Below, piece after piece: positions 16,193 through 25,200 of a DNA stretch of 64,000 nt. The DNA is from Clostridia bacterium (lineage in GTDB: Bacteria > Bacillota > Clostridia > UBA1381 > UBA9506): positions 1 through 64,000 of the forward strand of contig JAFQAZ010000025.1 in assembly GCA_017416855.1 (NCBI GenBank), in the 5' to 3' direction. Every line of letters starts with the position of its first letter. Positions within the stretch are counted from its first letter, which is position 1. The notes beneath the pieces were generated by a model, which was not told the origin of the DNA, did not search any database, and was given only the letters and a program-made list of their open reading frames with translations. The translations under genes and the position numbers were made by a program.

Positions 16193-17413
16193 TTGACAAA
16201 CGTATTTGATACTTTAAAAGAGCGTGGCTTGATTGCGCAGACAACCCATGAAGATGAAATCAGGGAGCTTTTAGGCAAAGAAAAAGTAACCTTTTATATT
16301 GGATTTGACCCTACGGCAGACAGCTTGCATGTAGGCCATTTTCTGCAGATGGTGGTTATGCGCCATATGCAGGATGCCGGCCACAGACCCATTGCTTTAG
16401 TCGGTGGCGGTACCGGCATGGTGGGCGACCCCTCCGGCCGTACCGATATGCGTCAGATGATGACGGTGGAAACCATTAACTATAACTGCGAGCGCTTTAA
16501 AAAGCAGCTTTCTTCCATCATTGATTTTTCTGACGGCAAGGCGATTATGGTAAACAACGCCGATTGGCTTCGTGAACTCAATTATATTGAATTTTTAAGA
16601 GACATCGGGTCCTGCTTCTCTGTTAACGAGATGCTGAGAGCAAAATGCTTCCAGACACGTCTGGAGAAAGGTCTTTCCTTTATTGAATTTAACTATATGT
16701 TAATGCAGAGCTACGATTTTCTGCAGCTTTATAAGCAGTATGGCTGTCAGATGGAGCTGGGTGGTGACGACCAGTGGAGCAACATTTTAGGCGGTATTGA
16801 TCTGGTTCGCCGTAAGGAAAATAAGCAGGTTTACGGTATGACCTTTACCCTGCTGACCACTTCAGATGGTAAAAAGATGGGCAAAACTGCAAAAGGTGCC
16901 CTGTGGCTTGATCCTGAAAAGGTTTCTCCCTACGAGTTCTATCAGTACTGGAGAAATGTTGATGATGCAGATGTTTTACGTTTAATGAAAATGGTTACAT
17001 TTGTACCGATGGAAGAAATCCGTGAAATGGAAAAATGGGAAGGTGCTGAACTGAATAAGGCAAAGGTGCGCCTTGCATTTGAAATTACCAAGCTGGTTCA
17101 CGGTGAGGAAGAAGCAAACAAGGCTAAAGCAACGGCAGAAGGCATTTTTGGCGGCGGCGCCGGCGGCGAAATGCCCACCACAGAACTTGCTCTTGCTGAA
17201 CTTTCTGATGAAACAGGTCTTTTGGATATTATGCTGGCTGCAAAACTCATTCCCTCTAAGGGCGAAGGCCGCCGTTTGATTCAGCAGGGCGGTGTATCCG
17301 TAGACGATGAAAAAGTAGCCGATCCCAATATGACTGTTTCCAAAGAGAAGTTAACAGCCGGCATTGTGATTAAAAAAGGTAAAAAGGTATATCATAAAGT
17401 AATCGGCAAATAA
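16193..17413 (+). CDS. tyrS: Tyrosyl-tRNA synthetase
   Basis: A 406-residue class I synthetase that charges tRNA-Tyr. The HIGH-type motif is HVGHFLQM near residue 46, the tyrosine-binding region includes [10 protein letters not shown], and the KMSKS-type loop is DGKKMGKT near residue 228. A C-terminal S4 RNA-binding domain (about 340-400) ends in [13 protein letters not shown]. The TTG start at 16193 follows AAAGGGG with eight bases spacing. The next gene, metA, begins 46 bp downstream. Confidence 0.95.
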   Translation: MTNVFDTLKERGLIAQTTHEDEIRELLGKEKVTFYIGFDPTADSLHVGHFLQMVVMRHMQDAGHRPIALVGGGTGMVGDPSGRTDMRQMMTVETINYNCERFKKQLSSIIDFSDGKAIMVNNADWLRELNYIEFLRDIGSCFSVNEMLRAKCFQTRLEKGLSFIEFNYMLMQSYDFLQLYKQYGCQMELGGDDQWSNILGGIDLVRRKENKQVYGMTFTLLTTSDGKKMGKTAKGALWLDPEKVSPYEFYQYWRNVDDADVLRLMKMVTFVPMEEIREMEKWEGAELNKAKVRLAFEITKLVHGEEEANKAKATAEGIFGGGAGGEMPTTELALAELSDETGLLDIMLAAKLIPSKGEGRRLIQQGGVSVDDEKVADPNMTVSKEKLTAGIVIKKGKKVYHKVIGK

Positions 17414-17459
17414 ACGCCGGTTACGGTGTTTAAAATTTTGGGCAAAGGAGCACAGAAAG

Positions 17460-18377
17460 ATGCCGATTAAAATACCCAATCAGCTTCCGGCAACCAAAAC
17501 GCTGACGGAAGAAAATATATTTGTCATTACAGAAACAAGGGCACTAACTCAGGATATCAGACCGCTTAAAATTGCGATTTTAAACCTGATGCCCACTAAA
17601 ATAGAAACAGAAACACAGCTGGCCAGATTGCTGGGAAACACCCCTTTGCAGGTGGAACTGACGCTGTTGCACACAGAGAGCTATAAGTCCAAGAATGTGG
17701 CAGAAGAGCATATGCTCGCCTTCTATAAAACCTTTGCAGAGGTGAAGGATGAAACCTTTGACGGGATGGTCATCACCGGTGCACCGGTGGAACAGATGCC
17801 CTTTGAAGATGTGATTTATTGGGATGAGCTTTGTCAGATTTTTGAATGGACAAAAACTCACGTTACCAGTACCTTCCATATTTGCTGGGGTGCACAGGCA
17901 GGGCTTTATTATCATTATGGTGTGCCCAAATATCCTTTGGATAAAAAACTGTTCGGTGTATATCCCCATAAAGTGGAGCATAAATCTTCCATTTTGTTCC
18001 GTGGCTTTGATGATGAATTTATGGCACCCCATTCACGGCATACGGAAATTCGTCGTGAAGATGTAGAGAAGGTGCCTGAATTGAAAATCTTGTCCTCTTC
18101 TGAGGAGGCAGGGTTATATGTAATCAGCACCAAACGGGGACGGCAGATTTTTGTCACCGGTCATTCAGAATATGATGCGGGCACGCTGAACAAGGAATAT
18201 GTCCGTGATGTAAAAGCAGGCCTGCCTATTGAGGTGCCGAAGAATTATTTCCCGGATGATGACCCGGAAAAAGAACCTTTGGTTACCTGGCGCAGTCATG
18301 CGAATCTTTTGTATTCCAACTGGCTGAACTATTTTGTATATCAGGTAACGCCCTATGACATCAGTAAAATTAAATAA
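17460..18377 (+). CDS. metA: Homoserine O-acetyltransferase (MetA family)
   Basis: A 305-residue MetA-fold acyltransferase that activates homoserine for methionine synthesis. The catalytic Cys is C142 in [12 protein letters not shown]; the His/Glu partners lie in FVTGHSEYD. Residue 111, which in this family separates succinyl-CoA users (Gly) from acetyl-CoA users (Glu), is Glu ([11 protein letters not shown]), so acetyl-CoA is the predicted donor even though the family is often labelled succinyltransferase. No SAM riboswitch or T-box lies in the 46 bp upstream; it is probably read from the tyrS promoter. Confidence 0.93.
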   Translation: MPIKIPNQLPATKTLTEENIFVITETRALTQDIRPLKIAILNLMPTKIETETQLARLLGNTPLQVELTLLHTESYKSKNVAEEHMLAFYKTFAEVKDETFDGMVITGAPVEQMPFEDVIYWDELCQIFEWTKTHVTSTFHICWGAQAGLYYHYGVPKYPLDKKLFGVYPHKVEHKSSILFRGFDDEFMAPHSRHTEIRREDVEKVPELKILSSSEEAGLYVISTKRGRQIFVTGHSEYDAGTLNKEYVRDVKAGLPIEVPKNYFPDDDPEKEPLVTWRSHANLLYSNWLNYFVYQVTPYDISKIK

Positions 18378-18411
18378 GCTGTGGCTGTTGAAAGTTTAAA
18401 GATTATGGTAG

Positions 18412-18440
18412 ACATTCGTCTTATGGCGAATGTCTATTTT
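18412..18440 (+). terminator. Rho-independent terminator of metA
   Basis: AGACATTCG and CGAATGTCT form a 9-bp stem around an 8-base loop, followed by ATTTTTG. Confidence 0.8.
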
Positions 18441-18500
18441 TGTGTCTTATTTGTTATGTGAATTTTGTAACTCTCTGTGCTGTGTGGAAAATAGTGCAGA

Positions 18501-18663
18501 TTGAATAAACTGAACCCGAAGCTGTACAAAGGTACTGCGATGCGGTGCTGTCGAAATCTTTAATTTCGCAAACAGCACCCATGCAAAGATTCTCTGCAAA
18601 ACGAGTCACTTTTGTGACGAAGTTGAGTAGTTAGAATCGACTGCTGCGGTGAAGTTTATTCAA
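18501..18663. ncRNA. 163-bp multi-hairpin element closed by inverted ends (unassigned)
   Basis: The ends are a perfect 11-bp inverted repeat, TTGAATAAACT (18501-18511) and AGTTTATTCAA (18653-18663), extended inward by CCG/CGG and GC/GC pairs. Inside lie a GTACaaagGTAC hairpin (about 18524-18535), GGTGCTGT/ACAGCACC with an inner CGAAAT/ATTTCG stem (18544-18579), GTCAC/GTGAC (18605-18618) and AGTTGA/TCGACT (18621-18642). The whole could fold like a branched cloverleaf. No ORF of note is inside. It could be a structured RNA or a small non-autonomous mobile element; I see no clear target duplication. I do not recognise it, and the strand is not determined. Confidence 0.45.
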
Positions 18664-18664
18664 A

Positions 18665-18751
18665 GCATAAAGCATTTAAAAAAGTAGGCATTCGTTTTTT
18701 AAACGAATGCCTACCATAGTTTTTATTCTTATAGTATTTTATGCTTTATGC
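18665..18751. terminator. Nested palindromes downstream of the NagB-like gene
   Basis: The inner stem GTAGGCATTCGTTT (18684-18697) with AAACGAATGCCTAC (18701-18714) is a perfect 14-bp hairpin with T/A-rich flanks on both sides, working as a bidirectional terminator. It is enclosed by GCATAAAGCAT (18665-18675) and ATGCTTTATGC (18741-18751). Confidence 0.7.
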
Positions 18752-18778
18752 GATCTGTACATTTTACGCCAGCACAAA

Positions 18779-19729
18779 TTAGTTACATTCAGCATTTAAA
18801 GGACCAGCCAGCTCGTTTAAGAAGAAGAGCTTACCGGGCAGAGTGGGAATGTAGCTGGAGGTGATCCAAGGAGTGGGACCGTAACGCAGGGTCATCCACA
18901 GGCTCATGCCCTGCCACTGCATACCGCGGGAGAGAGCACCGTCACAACCACCGATAATGGTATCAGCCTGCATAAAGATGCCGGGGCCAATGGTGTTAGC
19001 ACGGCAAGGAACCAGAGTGGTTCTAGATTTAAAGCTGGTGATAGCATTCTGTTCAATGGTCAAGGGATGAAGCTTGGCACCTAAACGGTAGGGCTGTTTC
19101 ATCCATTCTTCTTCGCTTGCAAATTCAGCAGCAAACTGGGGTTCCCAGAATGCAATGTGGCACATTCTGCCGATACCGAAAATCAGTACCATTTTAGCGC
19201 CTTCAGCCTTTAATTTAGCAATCTTTTCAGGATATTTGGGCAGATTTTCTTTGGTAGCGAAGTTTCTCTGTTCCTTGGGAACGGTCAGTTCGCCTAAGGG
19301 ATTGTAGAAAGCCTGTTCCATAGCGTTAGTGAAGGCTGCAGGGTCGTTGGATGCTAAGGTGTTGCCGTCAGCATCTGACCATTCGTCCATGTTAAAGCAA
19401 TGGAGATGATCACATTTAATGTTCCATTCTTTTAAGAAGAATACAGCCCATTTATACATACCCATAGGACCAACAGGCAGAATCATAATCAGTTTTTCAC
19501 CGGCTTCACGAGCCTTTTTAATGGTGTTGGCGATTTCGTGACCCATCAGCATATCAAATTCAGTTACGTTTTCGCAGGAAATGGGGGTGAAATCCTTGTT
19601 CCAGAAGCTCTGACGGTCAAAAATGGATTCCGGGGGATTGGAGCAGCATGCGTCAATCTTTTCCATGTCCCAACCGGCGGGGTAGAAGCCCTCTAACAAA
19701 GAGCCTTTAACGGTACTTGCAAAATTCAT
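18779..19729 (-). CDS. Divergent glucosamine-6-phosphate deaminase (NagB)-like protein
   Basis: A 316-residue protein of the NagB/6-phosphogluconolactonase fold. It keeps the base-bearing CFNMDEW motif and the H and E of the active-site loop, but the loop reads [13 protein letters not shown] where NagB has GxGxDGHIAFNEP, so the Asp before Gly-His is Met and the Gly is Cys. The N-terminal about 50 residues are extra. Upstream on the same strand is a PIG-L deacetylase, suggesting a deacetylate-then-deaminate or isomerise pair on an amino-sugar derivative. The altered loop makes ordinary GlcN6P deamination doubtful. AGGAGG precedes the ATG. Confidence 0.8.
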   Translation of the reverse strand: MNFASTVKGSLLEGFYPAGWDMEKIDACCSNPPESIFDRQSFWNKDFTPISCENVTEFDMLMGHEIANTIKKAREAGEKLIMILPVGPMGMYKWAVFFLKEWNIKCDHLHCFNMDEWSDADGNTLASNDPAAFTNAMEQAFYNPLGELTVPKEQRNFATKENLPKYPEKIAKLKAEGAKMVLIFGIGRMCHIAFWEPQFAAEFASEEEWMKQPYRLGAKLHPLTIEQNAITSFKSRTTLVPCRANTIGPGIFMQADTIIGGCDGALSRGMQWQGMSLWMTLRYGPTPWITSSYIPTLPGKLFFLNELAGPLNAECN

Positions 19730-19772
19730 TTTTCTTCCTCCTAAAAATATATTTACTTAATAATAAAAATCA

Positions 19773-20477
19773 TTACGGTAACATTCTCTTGGTGGTGGGC
19801 TTTGGATAAACCATACACTGAGAGAAGGCTTCGGCATACTGAGCACCGCACTGATAGCCACGGTATTTGGAAATTGTTTTCACCATATCCGCAAAATCAA
19901 TATTGTCGTGCTCGCGCATCCATTTCAGCTGGCTTTCGTGACATTCCAGCATTTCCAGCTTCAAATCAATTTCTTCCGTAATATCTACATATTCTGTAGG
20001 TAAAAACTCATTGCCGCCTAAGTTATCCATATAAAAAATGGGGGTTACAGCGGAAGGCGTCATAATGCCGGATTCGTAATGGGGAACGCTGGCAGCAAAG
20101 GCAGCATCGAACACCAAACGGCTTACAGCAACATGGTCGGGCATATAGTCATTAGGCGCGTGAGTGATAATAAAGTCGGGCTGTGCTGTGCGAATCACAT
20201 CTACTACCTTATCCCGCTGTTCTTTACTGGATTCATAGGCCATTAAATCGCCAATGTCGCAGGTTACAACACGGATGCCTGCCAAGGCGCCGGCCTTGAT
20301 GGCTTCGTTTTTTCGAATTTCAGCCAACTCATCCGGCTGGATAATCACGTGTCCTAAATTACCGTTACAAACATGGCAAACTGTAACAGTATCACCGCGT
20401 TTCACGCATTTTGCCAAGGTTCCGGCACAGTTAATTTCTATATCATCCGGATGGCAACCAATTGCTAATACATTCAT
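19773..20477 (-). CDS. PIG-L (LmbE) family deacetylase
   Basis: A 234-residue zinc-dependent deacetylase. The motif AIGCHPDDIEINCAGTL carries the metal ligands (HPDD) and THAPNDYMPDHVAV provides the third His region. Family members remove N-acetyl groups from GlcNAc-linked substrates such as GlcNAc-PI, mycothiol or bacillithiol precursors. It lies 43 bp upstream of the NagB-like gene and downstream of the C_GCAxxG_C_C gene, all leftward. The substrate is not known. Confidence 0.88.
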   Translation of the reverse strand: MNVLAIGCHPDDIEINCAGTLAKCVKRGDTVTVCHVCNGNLGHVIIQPDELAEIRKNEAIKAGALAGIRVVTCDIGDLMAYESSKEQRDKVVDVIRTAQPDFIITHAPNDYMPDHVAVSRLVFDAAFAASVPHYESGIMTPSAVTPIFYMDNLGGNEFLPTEYVDITEEIDLKLEMLECHESQLKWMREHDNIDFADMVKTISKYRGYQCGAQYAEAFSQCMVYPKPTTKRMLP

Positions 20478-20498
20478 CTTTCTCTCTCCTATAACAAA

Positions 20499-20906
20499 TT
20501 ATTGATTAAAGAATTTTTCTAATAGTTCGGCGGTATATCCCACCAGCTCGTGGCAGTTTTTCTTTTCTTTGTTTTCCTGAGCCAAGGCAAGCAATTCACG
20601 GCATAACACAGAACCATTTTCTGATTGAAAAGCTTCTGCCAAAGAGCGAACCTCTTCATAACACAGTGCTTTTTCCTGTGGTGTCGGGGCTTCGTTTTTT
20701 GCACTGGCCAGGCCGAGGACCATAAAAGCACCGGTAAGGGCGCCGCAGGTTTCCCGCATTTGCCCCATACCGCTACCGAAAGGAAGAGACATTTTGGCCG
20801 CTGCTTCTCTGGAAAGACCAAAATCTTCGCAAAAGGCCAGCAGAACCGATTGGGCACAGTTATATCCTTTTGAGTGAATTTCCATTGCCAGCTCTCGTTT
20901 GCTCAC
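20499..20906 (-). CDS. C_GCAxxG_C_C family protein
   Basis: A 135-residue protein matching the small redox-type family named for its Cys pattern: YNCAQSVLLAF, ETCGALTGAFMVLGL, SVLCREL and KNCHELV. Four conserved Cys suggest a metal- or disulfide-based function, but the family has no firm role. The GTG start at 20906 follows AAGGA. It is the first gene of a leftward trio with the PIG-L deacetylase (21 bp gap) and the NagB-like protein. Confidence 0.85.
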   Translation of the reverse strand: MSKRELAMEIHSKGYNCAQSVLLAFCEDFGLSREAAAKMSLPFGSGMGQMRETCGALTGAFMVLGLASAKNEAPTPQEKALCYEEVRSLAEAFQSENGSVLCRELLALAQENKEKKNCHELVGYTAELLEKFFNQ

Positions 20907-21059
20907 ATTTCATCCTTCTTTCATAGCGATTTGTATGTTTTTATACCTATTTAATAATTATATACCGAATGTTGGGAATTGTCAAGGAACGGATGGGGCA
21001 GAAACAGAGAAAAAGTGATATTTTTGTGAAAAGGAAAGGATTAAATAAAGTCAAAGAAA

Positions 21060-21093
21060 AAACGAGCTACACCTTGCGGTATAACTCGTTTTT
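21060..21093 (-). terminator. Terminator of tRNA-Pro
   Basis: Arms AACGAG and CTCGTT with further pairing around a loop. The T-run is on the minus strand, immediately after the tRNA 3' end. Confidence 0.6.
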
Positions 21094-21170
<77 letters not shown>

Positions 21171-21463
21171 AAAAATGCCTTGCTATCGTTAAGACTCATT
21201 TATTATACAACAAAAAAAGAGATTTGTCAAATGTTTTTTTTAAAAACTTAAAAAACTTATAGATTTTTTAAAAAATATATTTCACATTTTGTTTACAGTT
21301 CATTCGTAAAATAGAAATAAATCTTTGATATGATTATTTTATAATGTAAAAAACTTTTTATTTATTTTTTTCGATTTATATGATATAATGAATTCCATTA
21401 ATTGTAAAGTATCTGTCTGAATGACGGTTTTACATAGAATATATAGGGTCTTATTCGTCCGCG
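21171..21463. other. AT-rich intergenic region before the export operon
   Basis: A very AT-rich 293-bp gap. It holds a perfect TATAAT near 21381-21386 that could be the -10 of the export operon, but no good -35 at 16-18 bp. TTTACAGTTCATTCGTAAA (21292-21310) partly matches the palindrome found at 27489 and 35045 but lacks full symmetry. No gene is seen. Confidence 0.4.
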
Positions 21464-23314
21464 ATGAGACTTATCAAGCATTTTGCGGACGGAAAGGCTA
21501 TGAAATATATGCAGATTAGCGATATTACGGGCAAAATCAAAAAAGGTGGTCAAAGCTTTAAAGCGATGCCGAGGAAAAAGAAAATTATCTTTATTTCTAT
21601 AGCGGCACTGTTACTGGTCGCTATTATGTTATTGTTGCTTTCTCCTTCTGAAAAGGTTCAGCCGAAAAATACCACAGCTCAGGTTACAAGAGGCGATGTA
21701 TCGGTTATCATCAGCGGAACGGGCACCATCAAGCCAATTGATGAATATCAGGTGACTTCTCTGGTGAAGGGCGAAATTTTAGAGGCAACCTTTGAAGAAG
21801 GCGATATGGTGGAAAAAGGTGACCTTTTATATCAGATTGATTCTAGTGATCTGGAGAATACATTGGAAAAAGCTCAGCTCAGTCTGGAAAGAAGCCAGCT
21901 TTCTTACAATCAGACAATGGATGATCTGGATAAACTGAATGTTAAAAGCAAATACAGCGGCACCATTACCGAAACCTATGTTAAGGTTGGCGATTCTGTT
22001 AATAATGGTACGAAAATTGCTGATCTGATTGATTTGAAGACCTTGGTTTTAAAGCTTCCCTTTAATGCAGTTGATGCAGAATCTGTTCATGAAGGGGACC
22101 GGGCTCAGGTTATGCTGACCAATTCCTTTTATACCTTAGAAGGCACAGTGACCAGAGTCGCTACAGGCAATCTTATTTCAGCAGACGGCAACACCGTCCG
22201 GACGGTGGAAATAGAGGTGCAAAACCCCGGAGCTGTTTCTAAAGGCGATATGGCAACGGCAATTGTGGGTGATGTAGCCTGCAATAGTCCCGGCACGTTT
22301 GAATATAAACTGGAAACCACAATTACAGCGGAAACATCCGGTAAAATTGTTGCGATGCATTACGGAAAAGGGGATTTGGTTTCTGTCGGCAATATAGTGG
22401 CAAAATTGGAATCAGCTAACTCTGACAACACCAGAAGAAGCAGTCAGATTTCTCTGCGGGATGCGCAACTCTCCATTGATAACTATAATAAACAGCTGGA
22501 AAACTATCAGATTACGGCACCAATTTCGGGAACCGTGCTGAAGAAAACCTCCAAAGCAGGGGATACGCTTGATAACACAAACTCATCTACGGTTATGGCT
22601 GTGATTGCTGATATGTCCACCATTATTTTTGAAATGAGTGTTGATGAGCTGGATATCAGTAAAATTAAGGTGGGACAGCGTGTCAGTGTAACAGCAGATG
22701 CAATGGAAAACAAAAGATATTCCGGCTATGTGGATTATGTCAGCGTGGTGGGAACCACACAGAACGGTGTGACTACATATCCGATTACGATTGTTGTGGA
22801 AAAACCGGAGGGCTTGATTCCTGGCATGAATGTGAGTGCGGAAATTGTTGTGGATTCCCGTCAGGATGTACTGCTAGTGCCTGTTTCGGCGGTGAACCGC
22901 GGTAACATTGTTTTCGTTAAAGATGATGGAAAAGCAACACCGCAACCGGCTGAGGAAGAAAAGCCACAAGCCGGTAACAAAGCTCCGCAGCCAGGCGAGG
23001 AATCTTCACAAGCAGGTGAGAAAACTTCCCAAGCCGGTAATAAAGGTACGATGGGCAAGGGCATGACAGTACCTGATGGTTTCCGCGCTGTCCGGGTAGA
23101 AACAGGCCTTAACGATTCTAATTTTGTGGAAATTATCTCCGGCTTGTCAGAAGGAGACGAAGTATATGTACCGGTATCGGCCGGCTCCGGCACCAATACA
23201 ATGTCCGGTATGATGGGCATGGGTGGCGGTATGCCCATGGGCGGTGGTATGCCTATGGCCGGTGGAATGTCCGGTGGCAGAACGACCGGTATGACCGGAG
23301 GGAGACAACGATGA
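21464..23314 (+). CDS. MacA/HlyD-type periplasmic-adaptor-like subunit of an ABC exporter
   Basis: Up to 616 residues. A cytoplasmic N-terminus precedes one membrane segment (KKIIFISIAALLLVAIMLLLL); then come biotinyl-lipoyl, hairpin and beta-barrel domains typical of the MFP family (two lipoyl-like halves, TSLVKGEILEATFEEGDMV and ETSGKIVAMHYGKGDLV). Near the C-terminus a Pro/Gln/Gly-rich insert (about 488-530) is followed by a barrel end and a Gly/Met-rich tail with about a dozen Met. It should couple the MacB-like ATPase/permease to an extracellular substrate. The start is uncertain: ATG at 21464, 21500 or 21509. The stop overlaps the ATPase start by 4 bp. Confidence 0.85.
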   Translation: MRLIKHFADGKAMKYMQISDITGKIKKGGQSFKAMPRKKKIIFISIAALLLVAIMLLLLSPSEKVQPKNTTAQVTRGDVSVIISGTGTIKPIDEYQVTSLVKGEILEATFEEGDMVEKGDLLYQIDSSDLENTLEKAQLSLERSQLSYNQTMDDLDKLNVKSKYSGTITETYVKVGDSVNNGTKIADLIDLKTLVLKLPFNAVDAESVHEGDRAQVMLTNSFYTLEGTVTRVATGNLISADGNTVRTVEIEVQNPGAVSKGDMATAIVGDVACNSPGTFEYKLETTITAETSGKIVAMHYGKGDLVSVGNIVAKLESANSDNTRRSSQISLRDAQLSIDNYNKQLENYQITAPISGTVLKKTSKAGDTLDNTNSSTVMAVIADMSTIIFEMSVDELDISKIKVGQRVSVTADAMENKRYSGYVDYVSVVGTTQNGVTTYPITIVVEKPEGLIPGMNVSAEIVVDSRQDVLLVPVSAVNRGNIVFVKDDGKATPQPAEEEKPQAGNKAPQPGEESSQAGEKTSQAGNKGTMGKGMTVPDGFRAVRVETGLNDSNFVEIISGLSEGDEVYVPVSAGSGTNTMSGMMGMGGGMPMGGGMPMAGGMSGGRTTGMTGGRQR

Positions 23315-24000
23315 TTGAACTCCGTGATATTTATAAAATATATTCTGATGGTGACAGCGAAATCAGAGCCTTGGACGGTGTGACAATGACCGTTGAGCAG
23401 GGTGAGTTTGTGGCCATTGTGGGTCAGTCCGGTTCCGGTAAGTCTACCTGTATGAATATTATTGGCTGTCTGGATATTCCCACCAGCGGTTCTTACCACT
23501 TAAATGGCATTGATGTGAGCACTATGAATGAAATTGAACTGTCTCATATACGCAATCAAACCTTGGGCTTCATTTTTCAGCAATATAATTTGCTGCCGAA
23601 ACTGAATTTATTGGAGAATGTGGAATTACCCCTTATTTACAGGGGACTGTCGCCAAAGGAAAGAGAAGAAAAAGCAAAAATTGCCCTGGAAAGAGTGGGG
23701 CTTTTGGACAGAGCTAAAAAAATGCCCTCCCAGCTTTCCGGTGGTCAGCAACAGCGTGTGTCTATCGCCAGGGCGCTGGCCGGAGAACCACCTGTGATTC
23801 TGGCTGATGAGCCCACCGGGGCATTGGACAGTAAAACCGGTCGTGACGTTCTGGATTTTATTAAGAAGCTGAATGACGAGGGTACAACCATTGTGCTGAT
23901 TACGCATGATATGTCCATCGCGGAGGAAGCGAAGCGTATTATCCGGATTCAGGACGGAAAAATTATTTCTGATATGCCTGGAAGGAGGAATGCTTTGTGA
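23311..24000 (+). CDS. ABC transporter ATP-binding protein (MacB/LolD type)
   Basis: A 229-residue ATPase with Walker A GQSGSGKST, Q-loop FIFQQYNLLPKLN, signature LSGGQQQRVSIARAL, Walker B VILADEPTGALD and the switch His in VLITHD. Such ATPases pair with FtsX-fold permeases for mechanotransmission-type export of peptides, antibiotics or lipoproteins. It overlaps the adaptor stop and the permease start by 4 bp each, so translation of the three is coupled. Confidence 0.95.
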   Translation: MIELRDIYKIYSDGDSEIRALDGVTMTVEQGEFVAIVGQSGSGKSTCMNIIGCLDIPTSGSYHLNGIDVSTMNEIELSHIRNQTLGFIFQQYNLLPKLNLLENVELPLIYRGLSPKEREEKAKIALERVGLLDRAKKMPSQLSGGQQQRVSIARALAGEPPVILADEPTGALDSKTGRDVLDFIKKLNDEGTTIVLITHDMSIAEEAKRIIRIQDGKIISDMPGRRNAL

Positions 24001-25169
24001 ATATGAAACAATCCTTTATTCTGGCGCTGAAGAGCTTAAAAACCAGTAAAATGCGTTCCTTTCTCACGATGCTCGGTATCATTATCGGTGTGGCTTCTGT
24101 CATTATCCTGACCAGTATGGTAGACAGCATGAAGCAACTGATGGTGGATAAATTTGAAAGCATGGGAACGAATCTGATTACGGTGAGCATCTCCGGCCGT
24201 GGCGGCAACCGCCGGGTGGAGCCGGAGGATATGCTGAAGCTAGTAGAAGAAAAAGATACGTTGCAGGCGGTTTCGCCTAATATCACTATTCCGGCTTACA
24301 TAAAAAACAACAACGAGAATCAATCTGTGAACTGTATTGGTACCAGTGAAACATATCACGAAATCAACAACATAGGCATTGAAAGCGGACGGTATTTATC
24401 CTATATGGATGTGGAGCGCCGTCAGAAAAACTGTGTGATTGGTTCTTATGTTGCCAAAAATGTATTTCAGGGAACGAATCCTATTGGTCAGATTATCAAA
24501 CTGAACGGCAACAGCTTCACTGTGGTTGGCGTGGCAGAAGAAAAGGCCGGCGGCACCCAGGGCAGTCAGGATGACCGGGTATATTTGCCCTATACGGTGG
24601 CCAGAACCTTAACCTTTATCTCCCGTGTATCCAACTATACCTTCAGCGCTGCAGATAAAAATGAATTGGAACAGGCCATTGCCGATATTGAAAATGCTTT
24701 GTTTAAGGTATACCAGAGTGAAGATTTTTATAATGTAATCAGTGTGTCTGCTATTGTGGATACCTTGGATGAACTCACCGGCACACTCACTTTGATTCTG
24801 GTTGGTATTGCAGGGATTTCATTGTTGGTTGGCGGTATTGGTATTATGAATATTATGTTGGTATCTGTTACAGAACGTACCCGCGAAATTGGTGTACGCA
24901 AATCTTTGGGTGCTACGCCTTGGAATATTCTGAGTCAGTTTGTGGTAGAAGCTGCCACCACCAGCGGATGTGGCGGCGTTCTTGGTATTGTTTTAGGCAT
25001 TGGCGGAGCCTATGCCCTATGCTCGTTGATGGATATGCCAACGGTTATTACTTTAGGCTCTATTATTATTGCGTTTTCGGTGTCGGCTGTTATTGGTATA
25101 GCCTTTGGCTATTTTCCGGCACGAAAAGCAGCAAGACTGAACCCCATAGATGCTTTGCGACACGACTAA
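23997..25169 (+). CDS. ABC transporter permease (MacB/FtsX type)
   Basis: A 390-residue permease: one N-terminal membrane helix (FLTMLGIIIGVASVIILTSM), a large extracytoplasmic MacB-PCD domain to about residue 250, then three C-terminal helices including LLVGGIGIMNIMLVSVTERTR and EIGVRKSLGATPWNIL. This is the classical MacB half without a fused ATPase. The GTG at 23997 has AGGAGG with good spacing. It works with the ATPase and adaptor just upstream; the substrate is unknown. Confidence 0.93.
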   Translation: MNMKQSFILALKSLKTSKMRSFLTMLGIIIGVASVIILTSMVDSMKQLMVDKFESMGTNLITVSISGRGGNRRVEPEDMLKLVEEKDTLQAVSPNITIPAYIKNNNENQSVNCIGTSETYHEINNIGIESGRYLSYMDVERRQKNCVIGSYVAKNVFQGTNPIGQIIKLNGNSFTVVGVAEEKAGGTQGSQDDRVYLPYTVARTLTFISRVSNYTFSAADKNELEQAIADIENALFKVYQSEDFYNVISVSAIVDTLDELTGTLTLILVGIAGISLLVGGIGIMNIMLVSVTERTREIGVRKSLGATPWNILSQFVVEAATTSGCGGVLGIVLGIGGAYALCSLMDMPTVITLGSIIIAFSVSAVIGIAFGYFPARKAARLNPIDALRHD

Positions 25170-25200
25170 GCAACGGAATGTGTAGGAAAGGAATGTTTGC

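Noticed and set aside
21292-21310. Third copy of the TTTACA...TGTAAA palindrome
   Set aside because: It matches only one side and is missing about four central bases; it is not symmetrical, so I do not count it.
23180-23310. Short direct repeats that could suggest a CRISPR-like array
   Set aside because: They are in-frame codon repeats encoding the Gly/Met tail; there are no spacers, and no cas genes are in the window.
22861-23499. 212-aa minus-strand ORF opposite the adaptor gene
   Set aside because: It is antisense to the Gly/Met- and Pro-rich repeats of the adaptor; its low-complexity Pro/Ile sequence is a shadow.
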